Origin: Bacillota bacterium
GTDB taxonomy: Bacteria; Bacillota; Clostridia; Acetivibrionales; DTU013
Reading direction: 5' to 3'
Assembly: GCA_023433505.1 (NCBI GenBank)
Contig: JAEZCO010000085.1
Location: 1-47,718 of the forward strand
Length of the DNA: 47,718 nucleotides
The notes beneath the pieces are model-generated. The model worked only from the letters and a program-made list of their open reading frames with translations. It was not told the origin of the DNA and searched no databases. Position numbers and translations under genes: made by a program. Positions 34,591 through 42,782 of the stretch are shown here, piece after piece; position 1 is the stretch's first letter; the number at the start of each line of letters is the position of its first letter.

Positions 34591-34878
34591 TTATTGCACA
34601 AAATTCTCCCGGGTTTCCGCACTGGTGATGTGCTGGCAAATGCGACAGGAGAACCGTCCCCTGTCGCACTTGACCAAAACTGCTTTTATCCTGTCGCCGG
34701 CTTCATGCGCCAGCCGTCTGAAAACCTCCGGGCCGTCTTTCAGCCCGACGACTTCGCTTATGACGGCATTGGTATCGATTGCTCCTGAGGACAGAAGGTC
34801 CAGCGCCTCTCCAAATTCCGCACAGCAATCCCTTTCCATAATAATTCCCGGGATTATCCATGGCCAGGCAGGCGCTGT
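34591..34878 (-). pseudogene. Remnant: C-terminus of a zinc-dependent alcohol dehydrogenase
   Basis: The segment FGEALDLLSSGAIDTNAVIS followed by VVGLKDGPEVFRRLAHEAGD and IKAVLV matches the last 60 residues of medium-chain dehydrogenases such as threonine or sorbitol dehydrogenase. The frame is closed by a stop just upstream, and the other 280 residues, including zinc and cofactor sites, are missing. The tail after KAVLV runs through a palindromic repeat into unrelated sequence. A decayed gene end, not expressed as an enzyme. Confidence 0.75.
34641..34668. repeat. REP-like palindrome
   Basis: TGCGACAGG and CCTGTCGCA form 9-bp arms around AGAACCGTCC. Similar gacagGGGACGGTTCtcctgtc elements recur in clostridial and related genomes. 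It interrupts the end of the dehydrogenase remnant. Confidence 0.6.
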
Positions 34879-34907
34879 TTATCCGGCGCCTTTACTGTCA
34901 GTAGGCT

Positions 34908-34960
34908 TTCAATTTCTAATGGGAGCATGTCCCCATACCCCCTCGCTGCGGGCGAAGCTC
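34908..34960 (+). repeat. Short copy of the dispersed repeat
   Basis: TTTCAATTTCTAATGGGAGC, then ATGTCCCCATACCCCCTCGC and TGCGGGCGAA. The palindromic core (34919-34936) has two symmetric changes that keep pairing partly (GGGAGC against GTCCCC). Confidence 0.75.
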
Positions 34961-34976
34961 CATGCGCATCCGGTTT

Positions 34977-36026
34977 TTAACTGTACAGCAGTCTTATATA
35001 GTCTCTGGCTACTTTCAGGTCTTCAACCGCTTCTCTTGCGTCACATGGCGCAGGCCTTTCACCGCGCACTGCCGCCAGGAAGTTCATCGCCTGATTTCTC
35101 ATGGCATGAATTTTAGGAAGCAAGGGCTGGGTAATCGTGGCCGGTTCCGTCCCGTTATCACGCATCACGGTAACTCTTCCCGGTTGTTGAGATGCGAGAG
35201 GGGCCGGCAGTTCAACCTTGACATACCCCTTTTCAAAGGCGGCAAATATTACCTCCTGCCAGTCGCTTGTATTGCGGTAGGGCGCCATTTCAATGGTCCC
35301 GCATATTCCGCTTTCGCTTTGGGTGACCATAAGCACTCCCGACTTATCGGCAAATACTACTTTATAGGGCTCGCCAAACATGAATCGCATTGCGTTGACC
35401 TGATGAATGTAGTAATTCACAAAGGCATTGTATTTCTCCCCCACTTCGGCAGAAAAATATTCAGGCATGGGCTCCATTTCCACCGGAGGATAGGGCTCAT
35501 CCGAGCTGACCTCGTTTCTTGGCGCGCCGCCGATCCAATCCCCGTCGGGCATGGTGATCCTCACAAGCTTCATTTTTCCATATTCACCGCTGGTTTTCCA
35601 TTGCTCGATGATTTTCCTGGCATACTCTGTGGCCGGATCAGATCTTTTGTGATACCCCACCATATAAAGAACGCCTTGATCCTCCGCCAATTTGGCAAGG
35701 TTTTCACCGGCTTCTACGGACAACGCAACAGGTTTTTCGGTAAATACCGGTTTTTTCGCCCTCAAGATATCCGGAATCAAACTGAAATGATGGTTATACG
35801 GCTGTGCTGCCACAATGGCATCCACCTCGCATTTTTCTAACAATTCCCGGTGGTTGGCATAGATATTTTCAATCCCATACCGGCGCGCTACTTCTTCCGC
35901 TACTTTCAATCTTGGCTCGGCAACCGCCACAACCCGACAGTCATCCAGTGCCGCATAATTGGCCAGGTGGGCTTTCTGACCCATAAAGCCTGCTCCGACA
36001 AATCCGATCCTTAGTTTATCTCTCAT
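34977..36026 (-). CDS. Gfo/Idh/MocA-family oxidoreductase
   Basis: NAD(P)-dependent dehydrogenase of about 349 residues. The Rossmann motif is IGFVGAGFMGQKAH at residues 6-19, the EKP motif is FTEKPVALS at about residue 98, and YYIHQVNAMRFMFG provides the active-site His region. It acts in the cytoplasm on a sugar or polyol, probably the product or substrate of the GH4 enzyme encoded just upstream, since GH4 chemistry also goes through 3-keto intermediates. The ATG at 36026 is preferred for similarity at its N-terminus; GAGAG is rather far (10-13 nt). It is the last gene of the VCBS-GH4-dehydrogenase operon. Confidence 0.9.
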   Translation of the reverse strand: MRDKLRIGFVGAGFMGQKAHLANYAALDDCRVVAVAEPRLKVAEEVARRYGIENIYANHRELLEKCEVDAIVAAQPYNHHFSLIPDILRAKKPVFTEKPVALSVEAGENLAKLAEDQGVLYMVGYHKRSDPATEYARKIIEQWKTSGEYGKMKLVRITMPDGDWIGGAPRNEVSSDEPYPPVEMEPMPEYFSAEVGEKYNAFVNYYIHQVNAMRFMFGEPYKVVFADKSGVLMVTQSESGICGTIEMAPYRNTSDWQEVIFAAFEKGYVKVELPAPLASQQPGRVTVMRDNGTEPATITQPLLPKIHAMRNQAMNFLAAVRGERPAPCDAREAVEDLKVARDYIRLLYS

Positions 36027-36050
36027 AAATCTGCAACTCTCTTTCAATGA

Positions 36051-37463
36051 TTATTTCACAAGCTCCCCAAAGCGGGCAAAAATGGCAAGTGCCGGGTCTA
36101 CGGGCACACTGGCGCGATTTACGTTTTCCGGGATCACAAGAGCAGGAGTTTTCCTTGCCTGCTTGCCCTCAAACTGCGGAAGCCATTGTTTTTCCGCTTC
36201 AAGCATATCGCCCACCATGTCCCGGATTTCTTTCAAAGTAAGCACCGCACCGGTTAAAGGGTCCAGGGCGCAGGCCTGCACCACTGCTTCCGGATCCCCT
36301 GTTTTTGCGGCAAGTACCGCAAGCCTCTGCACATTGATATTGGTTAAATTCAACGCAGCGCATTGAGGCGGCAGATCGCCGACAACGGTTTTGTGAAGAC
36401 CGGTTTTATCGGCAAACAGCGGACCTTCCGCGCAGCAGTCCGCGGGAAGGTTGGCAATCATGCCCTCATTTCTGACATTCCCGTTGAATTTAAAGATCTT
36501 CCCTGTCTCCACGGCCTCAATAATATACGAGCCATATTCCATACTCCGTGCCGGCAGCTCCAGAGGTTCTCCGGCAAGTATGCTGCTGTCTTTGTATTTT
36601 TCCGCTACATGGCTGCACCATGAATAATAGGCACCGGTCTCGCCGCCAAAGGAGGGCTCGTCGCAGTATAAGTCCATGGCTTTTTTATTCTTTCGGAACC
36701 AGGGTACATACTCCGATAAATGGCCTGTGGATTCTGTCATAAAATAGCCAAAGTGCCGGAAAACTTCTCCGCGTACTTTTTCATTGACATAGTATTCCGG
36801 CTGCTCAAACCTCTCGCGGAGGATGGGATAAAGATCCCTTCCCTCCGTCTCCATTTTCAGAAACCATCCCATGTGGTTGATTCCCGCACAGCTATAATCA
36901 ATTTTTCCCTTCGGGACGCCGACATACCCGGAAATCAAATCCAGCGTAGTCTGAACTCCATGGCACAAGCCTGCAAATTTTACTTTAGTTTCACCCAATG
37001 CCCAGCAGACCATGGCCATAGGGTTTACATAGTTCAGCAGCAGCGCCTTTGGACAGAGTTCTTCCATGTCCTTTGCCAGTCCCAGGACTTCGGGGATGCT
37101 TCTTAATGCCCGGAATACTCCTCCCGGCCCCAATGTATCCCCTATGCATTGATCCACTCCGTATTTCAACGGTATTTTGTAGTCAAGTTCAAAGGCCGAA
37201 ACGCCGCCAACCTGAAAAGTGGCTATGACATAATCTGCCCCTTTCAAAGCATCGCGCCTGTCGGTGGCGCTATAAACCTCTGCCTTTAACCCGTTATGCC
37301 GGATGACTTTGTTGACAAAAGCCTCCACCTGTGAGATTTTGCCCGTAGTTGGAGCCATCAGTGCAAACTGTGTATCTTCCAGCTCTTTTGTCGCCATGAT
37401 ATCAAGAATAAGCGTTTTGCAGAAAACAATGCTTCCTGCACCGATAATTGCTACTTTTCTCAT
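36051..37463 (-). CDS. Glycoside hydrolase family 4 (alpha-galactosidase/alpha-glucuronidase-like)
   Basis: NAD- and Mn-dependent glycosidase of 470 residues. The N-terminal Rossmann motif is VAIIGAGSIVFCKTL. The metal and substrate motifs follow: LLNYVNPMAMV (about residue 150), GLCHGVQTTLDLI with the metal Cys, and CAGINHMGWFLKM with the metal His. The CHGVQ form is seen in the MelA and uronic-acid-type branches rather than in phospho-glucosidases, so an unphosphorylated alpha-galactoside or alpha-glucuronide is likely. GGTGG lies 7 nt before the ATG at 37463. It sits between the propeller protein gene (29 bp) and the dehydrogenase gene (24 bp). Confidence 0.9.
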   Translation of the reverse strand: MRKVAIIGAGSIVFCKTLILDIMATKELEDTQFALMAPTTGKISQVEAFVNKVIRHNGLKAEVYSATDRRDALKGADYVIATFQVGGVSAFELDYKIPLKYGVDQCIGDTLGPGGVFRALRSIPEVLGLAKDMEELCPKALLLNYVNPMAMVCWALGETKVKFAGLCHGVQTTLDLISGYVGVPKGKIDYSCAGINHMGWFLKMETEGRDLYPILRERFEQPEYYVNEKVRGEVFRHFGYFMTESTGHLSEYVPWFRKNKKAMDLYCDEPSFGGETGAYYSWCSHVAEKYKDSSILAGEPLELPARSMEYGSYIIEAVETGKIFKFNGNVRNEGMIANLPADCCAEGPLFADKTGLHKTVVGDLPPQCAALNLTNINVQRLAVLAAKTGDPEAVVQACALDPLTGAVLTLKEIRDMVGDMLEAEKQWLPQFEGKQARKTPALVIPENVNRASVPVDPALAIFARFGELVK

Positions 37464-37492
37464 AAAAAATCCACCTTCACCCTTTTGATGAA

Positions 37493-38569
37493 TCATCCCA
37501 GATTTTCAAAAACGTATAGGCCATCTTTCCCCGGCGCGATGATATCCGGTCTTCCGTCGCCGTTGATATCCTCCACCCAGAAATATATGCCGACTCCGGA
37601 GGCTTTCCCTGCCTCGCCGTAATCGATCACATGCTTTTCAAAGCTTCCGCCGTTGATCTTAAAGTAATAGACGCCCACGGGGTCGTTATCGCCCGGATCG
37701 TTTCCGCAATGAGCCCTATAGCGTTTGCCTGTGAGAAGCTCCAATTCTCCGTCACCATCGATGTCGACCAGCATCATGTCATGATATTGGGCCGCCGTAT
37801 CGTCAATCACGTGTTTTTCCCATGTCCTTTTGCCATCGGCTCCGGTTTTTTGCTCCCACCAGAAAAGGCCATAGTTATGTGCACTTCCCACAATAAGGTC
37901 TGTTTTTCCGCTGCCGGTAATATCAAACCCGAGAATGGGCACGCTGGCCGACCCAAAATCAAATTCACGGTGAAACTTCCACAAGCCTTCCGCTGGGTTT
38001 TCAGGCTGTTCAAGCCAGCCCCCGCTGAGAATAATGTCCGTCCGGCCGTCTCCGTTGACATCGGCAAACCCCAGACCATGTCCGCTGCTTTCCTCATAGA
38101 TGATGTGTTTTGTGAAGCTGCCTTTCCCTTTCCCGTTTTCATCAACCGCCAGCTTATAGAAAGCCTGGGGGTTGCCCGGCGTATTCGGGAATATCTCGGG
38201 CACACCGCAGCCGTCAATGTCAAAAAATCTTATGGTTTCAATGCAGCCGCATTCATCAATGTCATGGACCTTCCACAAGCCATTGCCGCCGGGATTTTCC
38301 CTCCATCGTAAAGTTTTTCCCCACCAGCCTCCGGTGATGATGTCCATCCTGCCGTCACCATTAACGTCCAGACCGTAATTTGAAAAATCATCAAAATACT
38401 CGCCCTCTTGCTGAACATCACATATTTTATGCTTTTTTTCAAACTCCGGCCCCTCATACCAATATTCACCGCAGACAATGTCCGGAATACCGTCATTGTT
38501 CACATCAAATACCGCTGCAGCTTCATAGGTCAAGTCACTGATTTTTTTCTTTCTGAATTTCACTCCCAA
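37493..38569 (-). CDS. VCBS/FG-GAP repeat beta-propeller protein without signal peptide
   Basis: Protein of 358 residues built of about seven repeats with the calcium-binding core DVNGDGxxDI. Examples are FDVNNDGIPDIVCGEYW, LDVNGDGRMDIITGG, ADVNGDGRTDIILSGGW, VDIDGDGELELLTG and EDINGDGRPDIIAPG. Such propellers usually are secreted and bind ligands or glycans, but no signal peptide or membrane anchor is present. The start is a TTG with GGAGG at 9 nt. It is the first gene of an operon with GH4 and Gfo/Idh genes and divergent from an AraC regulator, so it may act on or recognise the same glycan, perhaps intracellularly. Confidence 0.88.
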   Translation of the reverse strand: MGVKFRKKKISDLTYEAAAVFDVNNDGIPDIVCGEYWYEGPEFEKKHKICDVQQEGEYFDDFSNYGLDVNGDGRMDIITGGWWGKTLRWRENPGGNGLWKVHDIDECGCIETIRFFDIDGCGVPEIFPNTPGNPQAFYKLAVDENGKGKGSFTKHIIYEESSGHGLGFADVNGDGRTDIILSGGWLEQPENPAEGLWKFHREFDFGSASVPILGFDITGSGKTDLIVGSAHNYGLFWWEQKTGADGKRTWEKHVIDDTAAQYHDMMLVDIDGDGELELLTGKRYRAHCGNDPGDNDPVGVYYFKINGGSFEKHVIDYGEAGKASGVGIYFWVEDINGDGRPDIIAPGKDGLYVFENLG

Positions 38570-38736
38570 TGCATTTTACCTCCTTCAGTTTCATCTAAAG
38601 AGTACATATAAAGCAATGAATAAGGCTCTGTCTTATGACTTAATCCTACACTACGGGGCAGACGGAGGAAATAGAAAAATGTGAGGTAATGATGGACAAA
38701 AACGATATCTTGCGATAAAATCAAAGGGGTGATAAA

Positions 38737-39477
38737 ATGCAAGGCTTACAGAGCATTGGTATGATGAAGGAGTTAAATTATCACTTTCATGCCCATGTAC
38801 ATGATGAATGGGAAATTGCATACTATTATTACGGTACCGGAGTGAACATTATCGGCGATGAAAGATACCCCATCGAACCCGGGGTTATCCTGTGCCAGCC
38901 TCCGGGAATTCCTCATTCCGAACAATCAAAAGACGGTTACATGAACATATTCCTAACTTTAAGGGATTTCAGCGATCTTGGCGTAAAGGTGCCCTGCTTT
39001 AAGGATACGGTCAATAAAGATTTTTATCATTTGCTGCTTCAGCTTTACCACGTATTTCACGGAAAGCCTACCAATTGGACCAGAATTTCCGAATGTATCT
39101 TGGATACCTTGTATGAGTATATGGTTTCCTGGAAGAAGGAAACAAGAAAAAGCCCGCTGGTTGAAAGCTTTGAACGCAAATTGGTGTCCAATATCTCATC
39201 CCGCACTTTCAACCTGGGGCATGCCTTCAAGGACATGCCCATGTCCGTAGACCATTTCCGGAGGTTATTTCAAAAGGAAACGGGAAGGACTCCGGTGAAA
39301 TATTTAACGGAGCTGAGGATCAATTATGCAAAGCAGCTGCTTGAAAACAGGCATAACCTCATCAAGGATGTGGCATGCCTGGCAGGCTATGAAGATTCCT
39401 ACTACTTTTCCCGGGTATTTAAAAAAACTACGGGCAAAAGTCCCGAAGAGTGGAAGGAAAGCCACGGCAGGAAGTAA
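38737..39477 (+). CDS. AraC-family regulator with N-terminal cupin
   Basis: Sugar-type AraC regulator of 246 residues. The N-terminal cupin opens with NYHFHAHVHDEWEIAYYYYG and includes PGVILCQPPGIPHSEQS. The C-terminal double helix-turn-helix is in MPMSVDHFRRLFQKETGRTP and VACLAGYEDSYYFSRVFKKT. AGGGG lies 7 nt before the ATG. It is divergent from the propeller-GH4-dehydrogenase operon with a 167-bp shared control region, so that operon is the likely target. Confidence 0.93.
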   Translation: MQGLQSIGMMKELNYHFHAHVHDEWEIAYYYYGTGVNIIGDERYPIEPGVILCQPPGIPHSEQSKDGYMNIFLTLRDFSDLGVKVPCFKDTVNKDFYHLLLQLYHVFHGKPTNWTRISECILDTLYEYMVSWKKETRKSPLVESFERKLVSNISSRTFNLGHAFKDMPMSVDHFRRLFQKETGRTPVKYLTELRINYAKQLLENRHNLIKDVACLAGYEDSYYFSRVFKKTTGKSPEEWKESHGRK

Positions 39478-39525
39478 GCTTATGCTTATTTAAAAAATAA
39501 ACCGGAGGACACTTCATTGACCTGC

Positions 39526-39570
39526 GATCAGGGTGAGATACCGAAACCATGACCTTTCCTGTCCCTGATC
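39526..39570 (+). terminator. Hairpin between the AraC gene and dpaB
   Basis: CGATCAGGG pairs with CCCTGATCG around a 29-nt loop, followed by GTCTTTTC. It could terminate the AraC transcript or form part of the dpaB leader; the AraC stop lies 48 nt upstream and the dpaB start 125 nt downstream. Confidence 0.45.
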
Positions 39571-39695
39571 GGTCTTTTCATAAGGCTTTTGACCCAAAAC
39601 CTCAGTCTATTGAACTATATGCATATCTGCCAACGACATATAATGGCCTTCAAAGACGTAAATATAATAAGGTATCATATTATATGGAGGCAATC

Positions 39696-40295
39696 ATGCT
39701 TTTACAAGGTAAAAAAATCGGCTTTGGGTTTACAGGTGCATATTGCGTATTCGACCAGGTGTTTCCGCAGCTGCAAAAGCTGGTTGACGAGGGTGCCGAA
39801 GTAATCCCGGTAGTTTCATACCAGGTCACGTTTACTGATTCACGTTACGGCAAGGCAAGCGACTTTTTACAAAAGATGAAAACCGTCACCGGCAAGGACG
39901 TCATAAAAACAATCCCTGATGCGGAGGTATACAACAAAAAGGAAGCTCCCCTGGACATTTTCGTCATCTCGCCTTTTACCGGCTGCAGCCTGTCAAAGCT
40001 GGCAGATGGCGCAAACGATACTCCGGTTTTGATGATGGCAAAAGAACTGCTGAGAAACAACAAGCCCGTAGTCCTGGGTATCGCTACAAACGACGGACTG
40101 GGGCTCAGTGCCAGAAGCATCGCTACTCTTTTGGTTACAAAAAACGTATTCTTCATCCCTTTCGGGCAGGATAACCCCACTGCCAAGCCGAATTCTCTGA
40201 TAGCCAAATTTGACCTGACTTTGCCCACGGTGCTGGAGGCATTTAAAAAGGAGCAGCTGCAGCCTCTGTTAGTCCAACTGGACCCAGGAAAATAA
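39696..40295 (+). CDS. dpaB: Dipicolinate synthase subunit B
   Basis: Flavoprotein-type subunit (SpoVFB) of dipicolinate synthase, about 199 residues, which makes the spore-core chelator in the mother cell. It shows KKIGFGFTGAYCVFDQVFPQ, then DIFVISPFTGCSLSKLADG and PVVLGIATNDGLGLSA, and ends in FFIPFGQDNPTAKPNSLIAK, all family-typical. GGAGG lies 4-5 nt before the ATG at 39696; the frame is open 49 codons upstream but without a ribosome site or similarity. Subunit A, normally just upstream, is absent from this window. Confidence 0.92.
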   Translation: MLLQGKKIGFGFTGAYCVFDQVFPQLQKLVDEGAEVIPVVSYQVTFTDSRYGKASDFLQKMKTVTGKDVIKTIPDAEVYNKKEAPLDIFVISPFTGCSLSKLADGANDTPVLMMAKELLRNNKPVVLGIATNDGLGLSARSIATLLVTKNVFFIPFGQDNPTAKPNSLIAKFDLTLPTVLEAFKKEQLQPLLVQLDPGK

Positions 40296-40298
40296 GCA

Positions 40299-40514
40299 TT
40301 ACTCGACGGACTTTAATTCATTGCTGTTTAAATCATCCACAATACAATTTCTCATTTCCGTTTCGGCAGAACAACTGGTTTTGTAATACCAGTCGAAAAC
40401 CTCTTTTTTTACGTCATTTAAATTGCCTGTAACTTTTTCAGGGTAAATTGCTATCAATTTACCCGTTTCCTTGTTCCGCAAGCCTACCCTTGCATCATCA
40501 AACCTTACCGCCAT
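40299..40514 (-). CDS. Small hypothetical protein
   Basis: Protein of 71 residues with no family recognised. It has an early strand-rich part (MAVRFDDARVGLRNKETGKL) and an amphipathic helical part with two Cys (YYKTSCSAETEMRNCIVDDL). AGGTGG lies 6 nt before the ATG, which argues for a real gene. It converges on dpaB with 3 bp between stop codons. Confidence 0.6.
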   Translation of the reverse strand: MAVRFDDARVGLRNKETGKLIAIYPEKVTGNLNDVKKEVFDWYYKTSCSAETEMRNCIVDDLNSNELKSVE

Positions 40515-40600
40515 AGGGCACCACCTTTCACTTTTTTATTATTCTACCAGTTTTACCATAAATTCATACGATGATAAGCACAAGTTTACTTTTCGGCAGC

Positions 40601-40637
40601 AAAAGAACGCAAAGTGATTAAAACACTATGCGTTCCT
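40601..40637 (-). terminator. Rho-independent terminator behind the UroD/MtaA-family gene
   Basis: Minus strand AGGAACGCATAGTG and CACTTTGCGTTCT pair over 11 bp with a 2-nt mismatch, loop TTTTAAT, followed by TTTT. It lies 27 nt after the stop codon. Confidence 0.75.
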
Positions 40638-40663
40638 TATCAGCGGAAAGATGCTGTCTCTCC

Positions 40664-41689
40664 CTATTTTACAGTCTTAAGCATTGCCTGGTTGAACTCC
40701 TCAAGCTTCTTGAAGAATTCCTCAATGTTTTCTATCGGGGTCCCCGGTGGAATATCGCATCCCGACGACAGCACAAAATTTTTGTAGCTGAAGGTTTTTT
40801 CAAGCAGTTCCCAGGTCTTTACCCTTACGTCCTCCACGGTCCCGTTTCTAAATATCGTAGCGGGGTCAATGTTTCCGAATGCAATTCTTCCCCAGGGTAT
40901 CTGGGGCATAATGTCCGCCATATCCACGGCATTGCCGAAGTGGAAGGCCATGGCTCCCGTTCCGATCATGGAAGGCACAAGGTTCTTTGTATTCCCGCAA
41001 TTATGAAGAATGACCATGAAATAATCGTCCTGTACCTCCTCCACAATACGCTGCACATATTTTGATGAAAATTCCTCGCACTGGGCCGGAGAAAGCAAAC
41101 CAGCCGCAGGTTCGGCAATGATGATTCCGTTGGCGCCTACTTCCTTGAATTCTTTTGCATACTCAATGAGGAAGCCTGTTATCTTTTCAAGGAGGAGGTG
41201 CACGATTTCAGGCTCCAGCATGATGGCAATCATAATTTCCGTCATGTCGAAGAGTCTTCCGGCAAGGGAAAAGGGTCCGATTTCACCGCCGAAGGTAGGC
41301 CGGTCTTTGACATACTTTGCCGACAGCCGCGCTGCCGTGATGTATGCACCGGTTCTTCCGTCGCCTACTTTGGGCACCTTCAGCGCCCGGACGGAGTCTT
41401 CATCCTGGACTATCCTGCCTGAGACTGACGGCACCTCATTTTCGGAGAATTTTATAGGACTGCCGAAGGTCTCTGCTTCGACCGATAAATCCATTGTTGT
41501 CACCGCTGCCGCCGAAGGATATTTATCTGCGAGGGCTTCTATGCATTTAAACTGAGCTTCCCCATATTTGACGACTTCCAGAATACCGGTATCCGCCAGC
41601 TTTAAGCCCGGGTAGGTCATAATGGGCATCGCTTGCCGCTCAACGGAGGTAGACATGCTGAACAGCCATTTGCGCATATTTGTTTGCAT
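40664..41689 (-). CDS. Uroporphyrinogen decarboxylase-family (MtaA/CmuA-type) methyltransferase
   Basis: Corrinoid-dependent methyltransferase-like protein of 341 residues with a TIM barrel. The zinc-ligand motif of the methyltransferase branch is visible: H-x-C in ILHNCGNTKNL and a second Cys in SSGCDIPPGTP. The family-typical PTFGGEIGPFSLAGRLFDM and ANGIIIAEPAAGLLSP are present. True heme-pathway UroD lacks the HxC motif, so methyl transfer to or from a corrinoid or thiol is likely. No corrinoid protein or activator gene is adjacent. The ATG at 41689 has GAGG 11 nt upstream; a second ATG four codons later is possible. Confidence 0.88.
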   Translation of the reverse strand: MQTNMRKWLFSMSTSVERQAMPIMTYPGLKLADTGILEVVKYGEAQFKCIEALADKYPSAAAVTTMDLSVEAETFGSPIKFSENEVPSVSGRIVQDEDSVRALKVPKVGDGRTGAYITAARLSAKYVKDRPTFGGEIGPFSLAGRLFDMTEIMIAIMLEPEIVHLLLEKITGFLIEYAKEFKEVGANGIIIAEPAAGLLSPAQCEEFSSKYVQRIVEEVQDDYFMVILHNCGNTKNLVPSMIGTGAMAFHFGNAVDMADIMPQIPWGRIAFGNIDPATIFRNGTVEDVRVKTWELLEKTFSYKNFVLSSGCDIPPGTPIENIEEFFKKLEEFNQAMLKTVK

Positions 41690-41830
41690 CTACTCATCAT
41701 CCTCTGCATTGTATTTTTAATACTAATCAATTTTAGCTTATGTACTCATTATATCCTCATTATTTTTCAGCGTATTTCAAAATTTATTGATTATTTGTAT
41801 ATTTTTAGCGGTTATAACGGCCTAATTCAC

Positions 41831-41864
41831 ATAAAAACAAAGACCGCATAAAAATGCAGTCTTT
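41831..41864 (-). terminator. Rho-independent terminator behind the ECF sigma gene
   Basis: Minus strand AAAGACTGCAT pairs with ATGCGGTCTTT (11 bp, one G-U) around TTTT, followed by GTTTTTAT. It lies 87 nt beyond the sigma-factor stop. The reverse strand is also nearly symmetric but lacks a T run there. Confidence 0.75.
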
Positions 41865-41950
41865 GAACCAGCAGCCTCTGGTAATGTTCGGATGTTTGCA
41901 TCACCCTGCATTGCCGGCAATAGTTACAAGCTTATTTGCGGGGATTTCTT

Positions 41951-42508
41951 CTAATCCCACTCTTCTTTGACCGTCAGCTTTCTTTTAAGAATTTTTTTAG
42001 CCCTGTAAAGCCTGTTTTTTACAATGGACATGGGTACGTCCAGTATTATTGTCAGTTCTTTATAAGAAAACCCCTTTAAGTAATATAATACAATGGGCGT
42101 CCGGTATTCTTCAGGAAGCTGGCTCACAACGAAACGTATCCGGCTTACCTGTTCATTTTGAATCACTATCTTCTCCGGCGTCATATTGCTTTGGGGGATT
42201 TCTTCCCGCTGCTTCAGGTCATCGATGCTTTCAACGGCATATCTTTTATTTTTCGCCTGGGTAATGCAAAAATTCTTTGCGATCCGGGTAATCCAGGTGG
42301 AAATCCTGTATTCGGGATTAAACAGCGCAAGGGATTTGTAAATCCGCAGGAAAACCTCCTGGCTGATATCGTCAATTTCCTGATAATCCTTCGAAAATTT
42401 CAGCGCTTCGTTATAAACCAATCTTCTATACTTATTGAAAAGAAGAGCGAAATCATTTTCATTTCCATTCAATATGTTTTGAACGATGGTATCGTCAGCC
42501 AGCTCCAA
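41951..42508 (-). CDS. ECF-type RNA polymerase sigma factor
   Basis: Sigma-70 family protein of 185 residues with region 2 (FALLFNKYRRLVYNEALKF, then IDDISQEVFLRIYKSLALF and STWITRIAKNFC) and region 4 (RFVVSQLPEEYRTPIVLYYL, then SYKELTIILDVPMSIVKNRL). Region 3 is absent, as usual for ECF sigma. The TTG start at 42508 has GAGGAGG at 7 nt. No anti-sigma gene follows; a terminator lies 87 nt downstream. The gap upstream (42509-42782) holds nothing I recognise. It belongs to the SigW/RpoE-like branch that normally pairs with a zinc-anti-sigma. Confidence 0.92.
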   Translation of the reverse strand: MELADDTIVQNILNGNENDFALLFNKYRRLVYNEALKFSKDYQEIDDISQEVFLRIYKSLALFNPEYRISTWITRIAKNFCITQAKNKRYAVESIDDLKQREEIPQSNMTPEKIVIQNEQVSRIRFVVSQLPEEYRTPIVLYYLKGFSYKELTIILDVPMSIVKNRLYRAKKILKRKLTVKEEWD

Positions 42509-42782
42509 TGATTTTCCTCCTCATTCTTTATCCGGTATCTGTGATTGACCGCTGTTCCGCACTTGCTCCTATCCCCGCCCCAAGCCTCACACTGCGTTCC
42601 CATGGAATAATTCTATCTCCGCGAGGTGACAGTTCCGTGACAGCTTTGTAGATAAGATGTGTATGCATAGAAGCATTAAACTACATAAATATGAATTCAG
42701 TATGAATTAATCCGGCAATTTTATAGAAAAATCATTTTGACAATCCCTTGCTCCGATACCGCTGACATACAAAATCCGCCTT

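Noticed and set aside
39676..39684. CATATTATA, matching a SigmaK -10 box before dpaB
   Set aside because: It is only a few bases from the ribosome site, so a transcript starting from it would lack the Shine-Dalgarno sequence.
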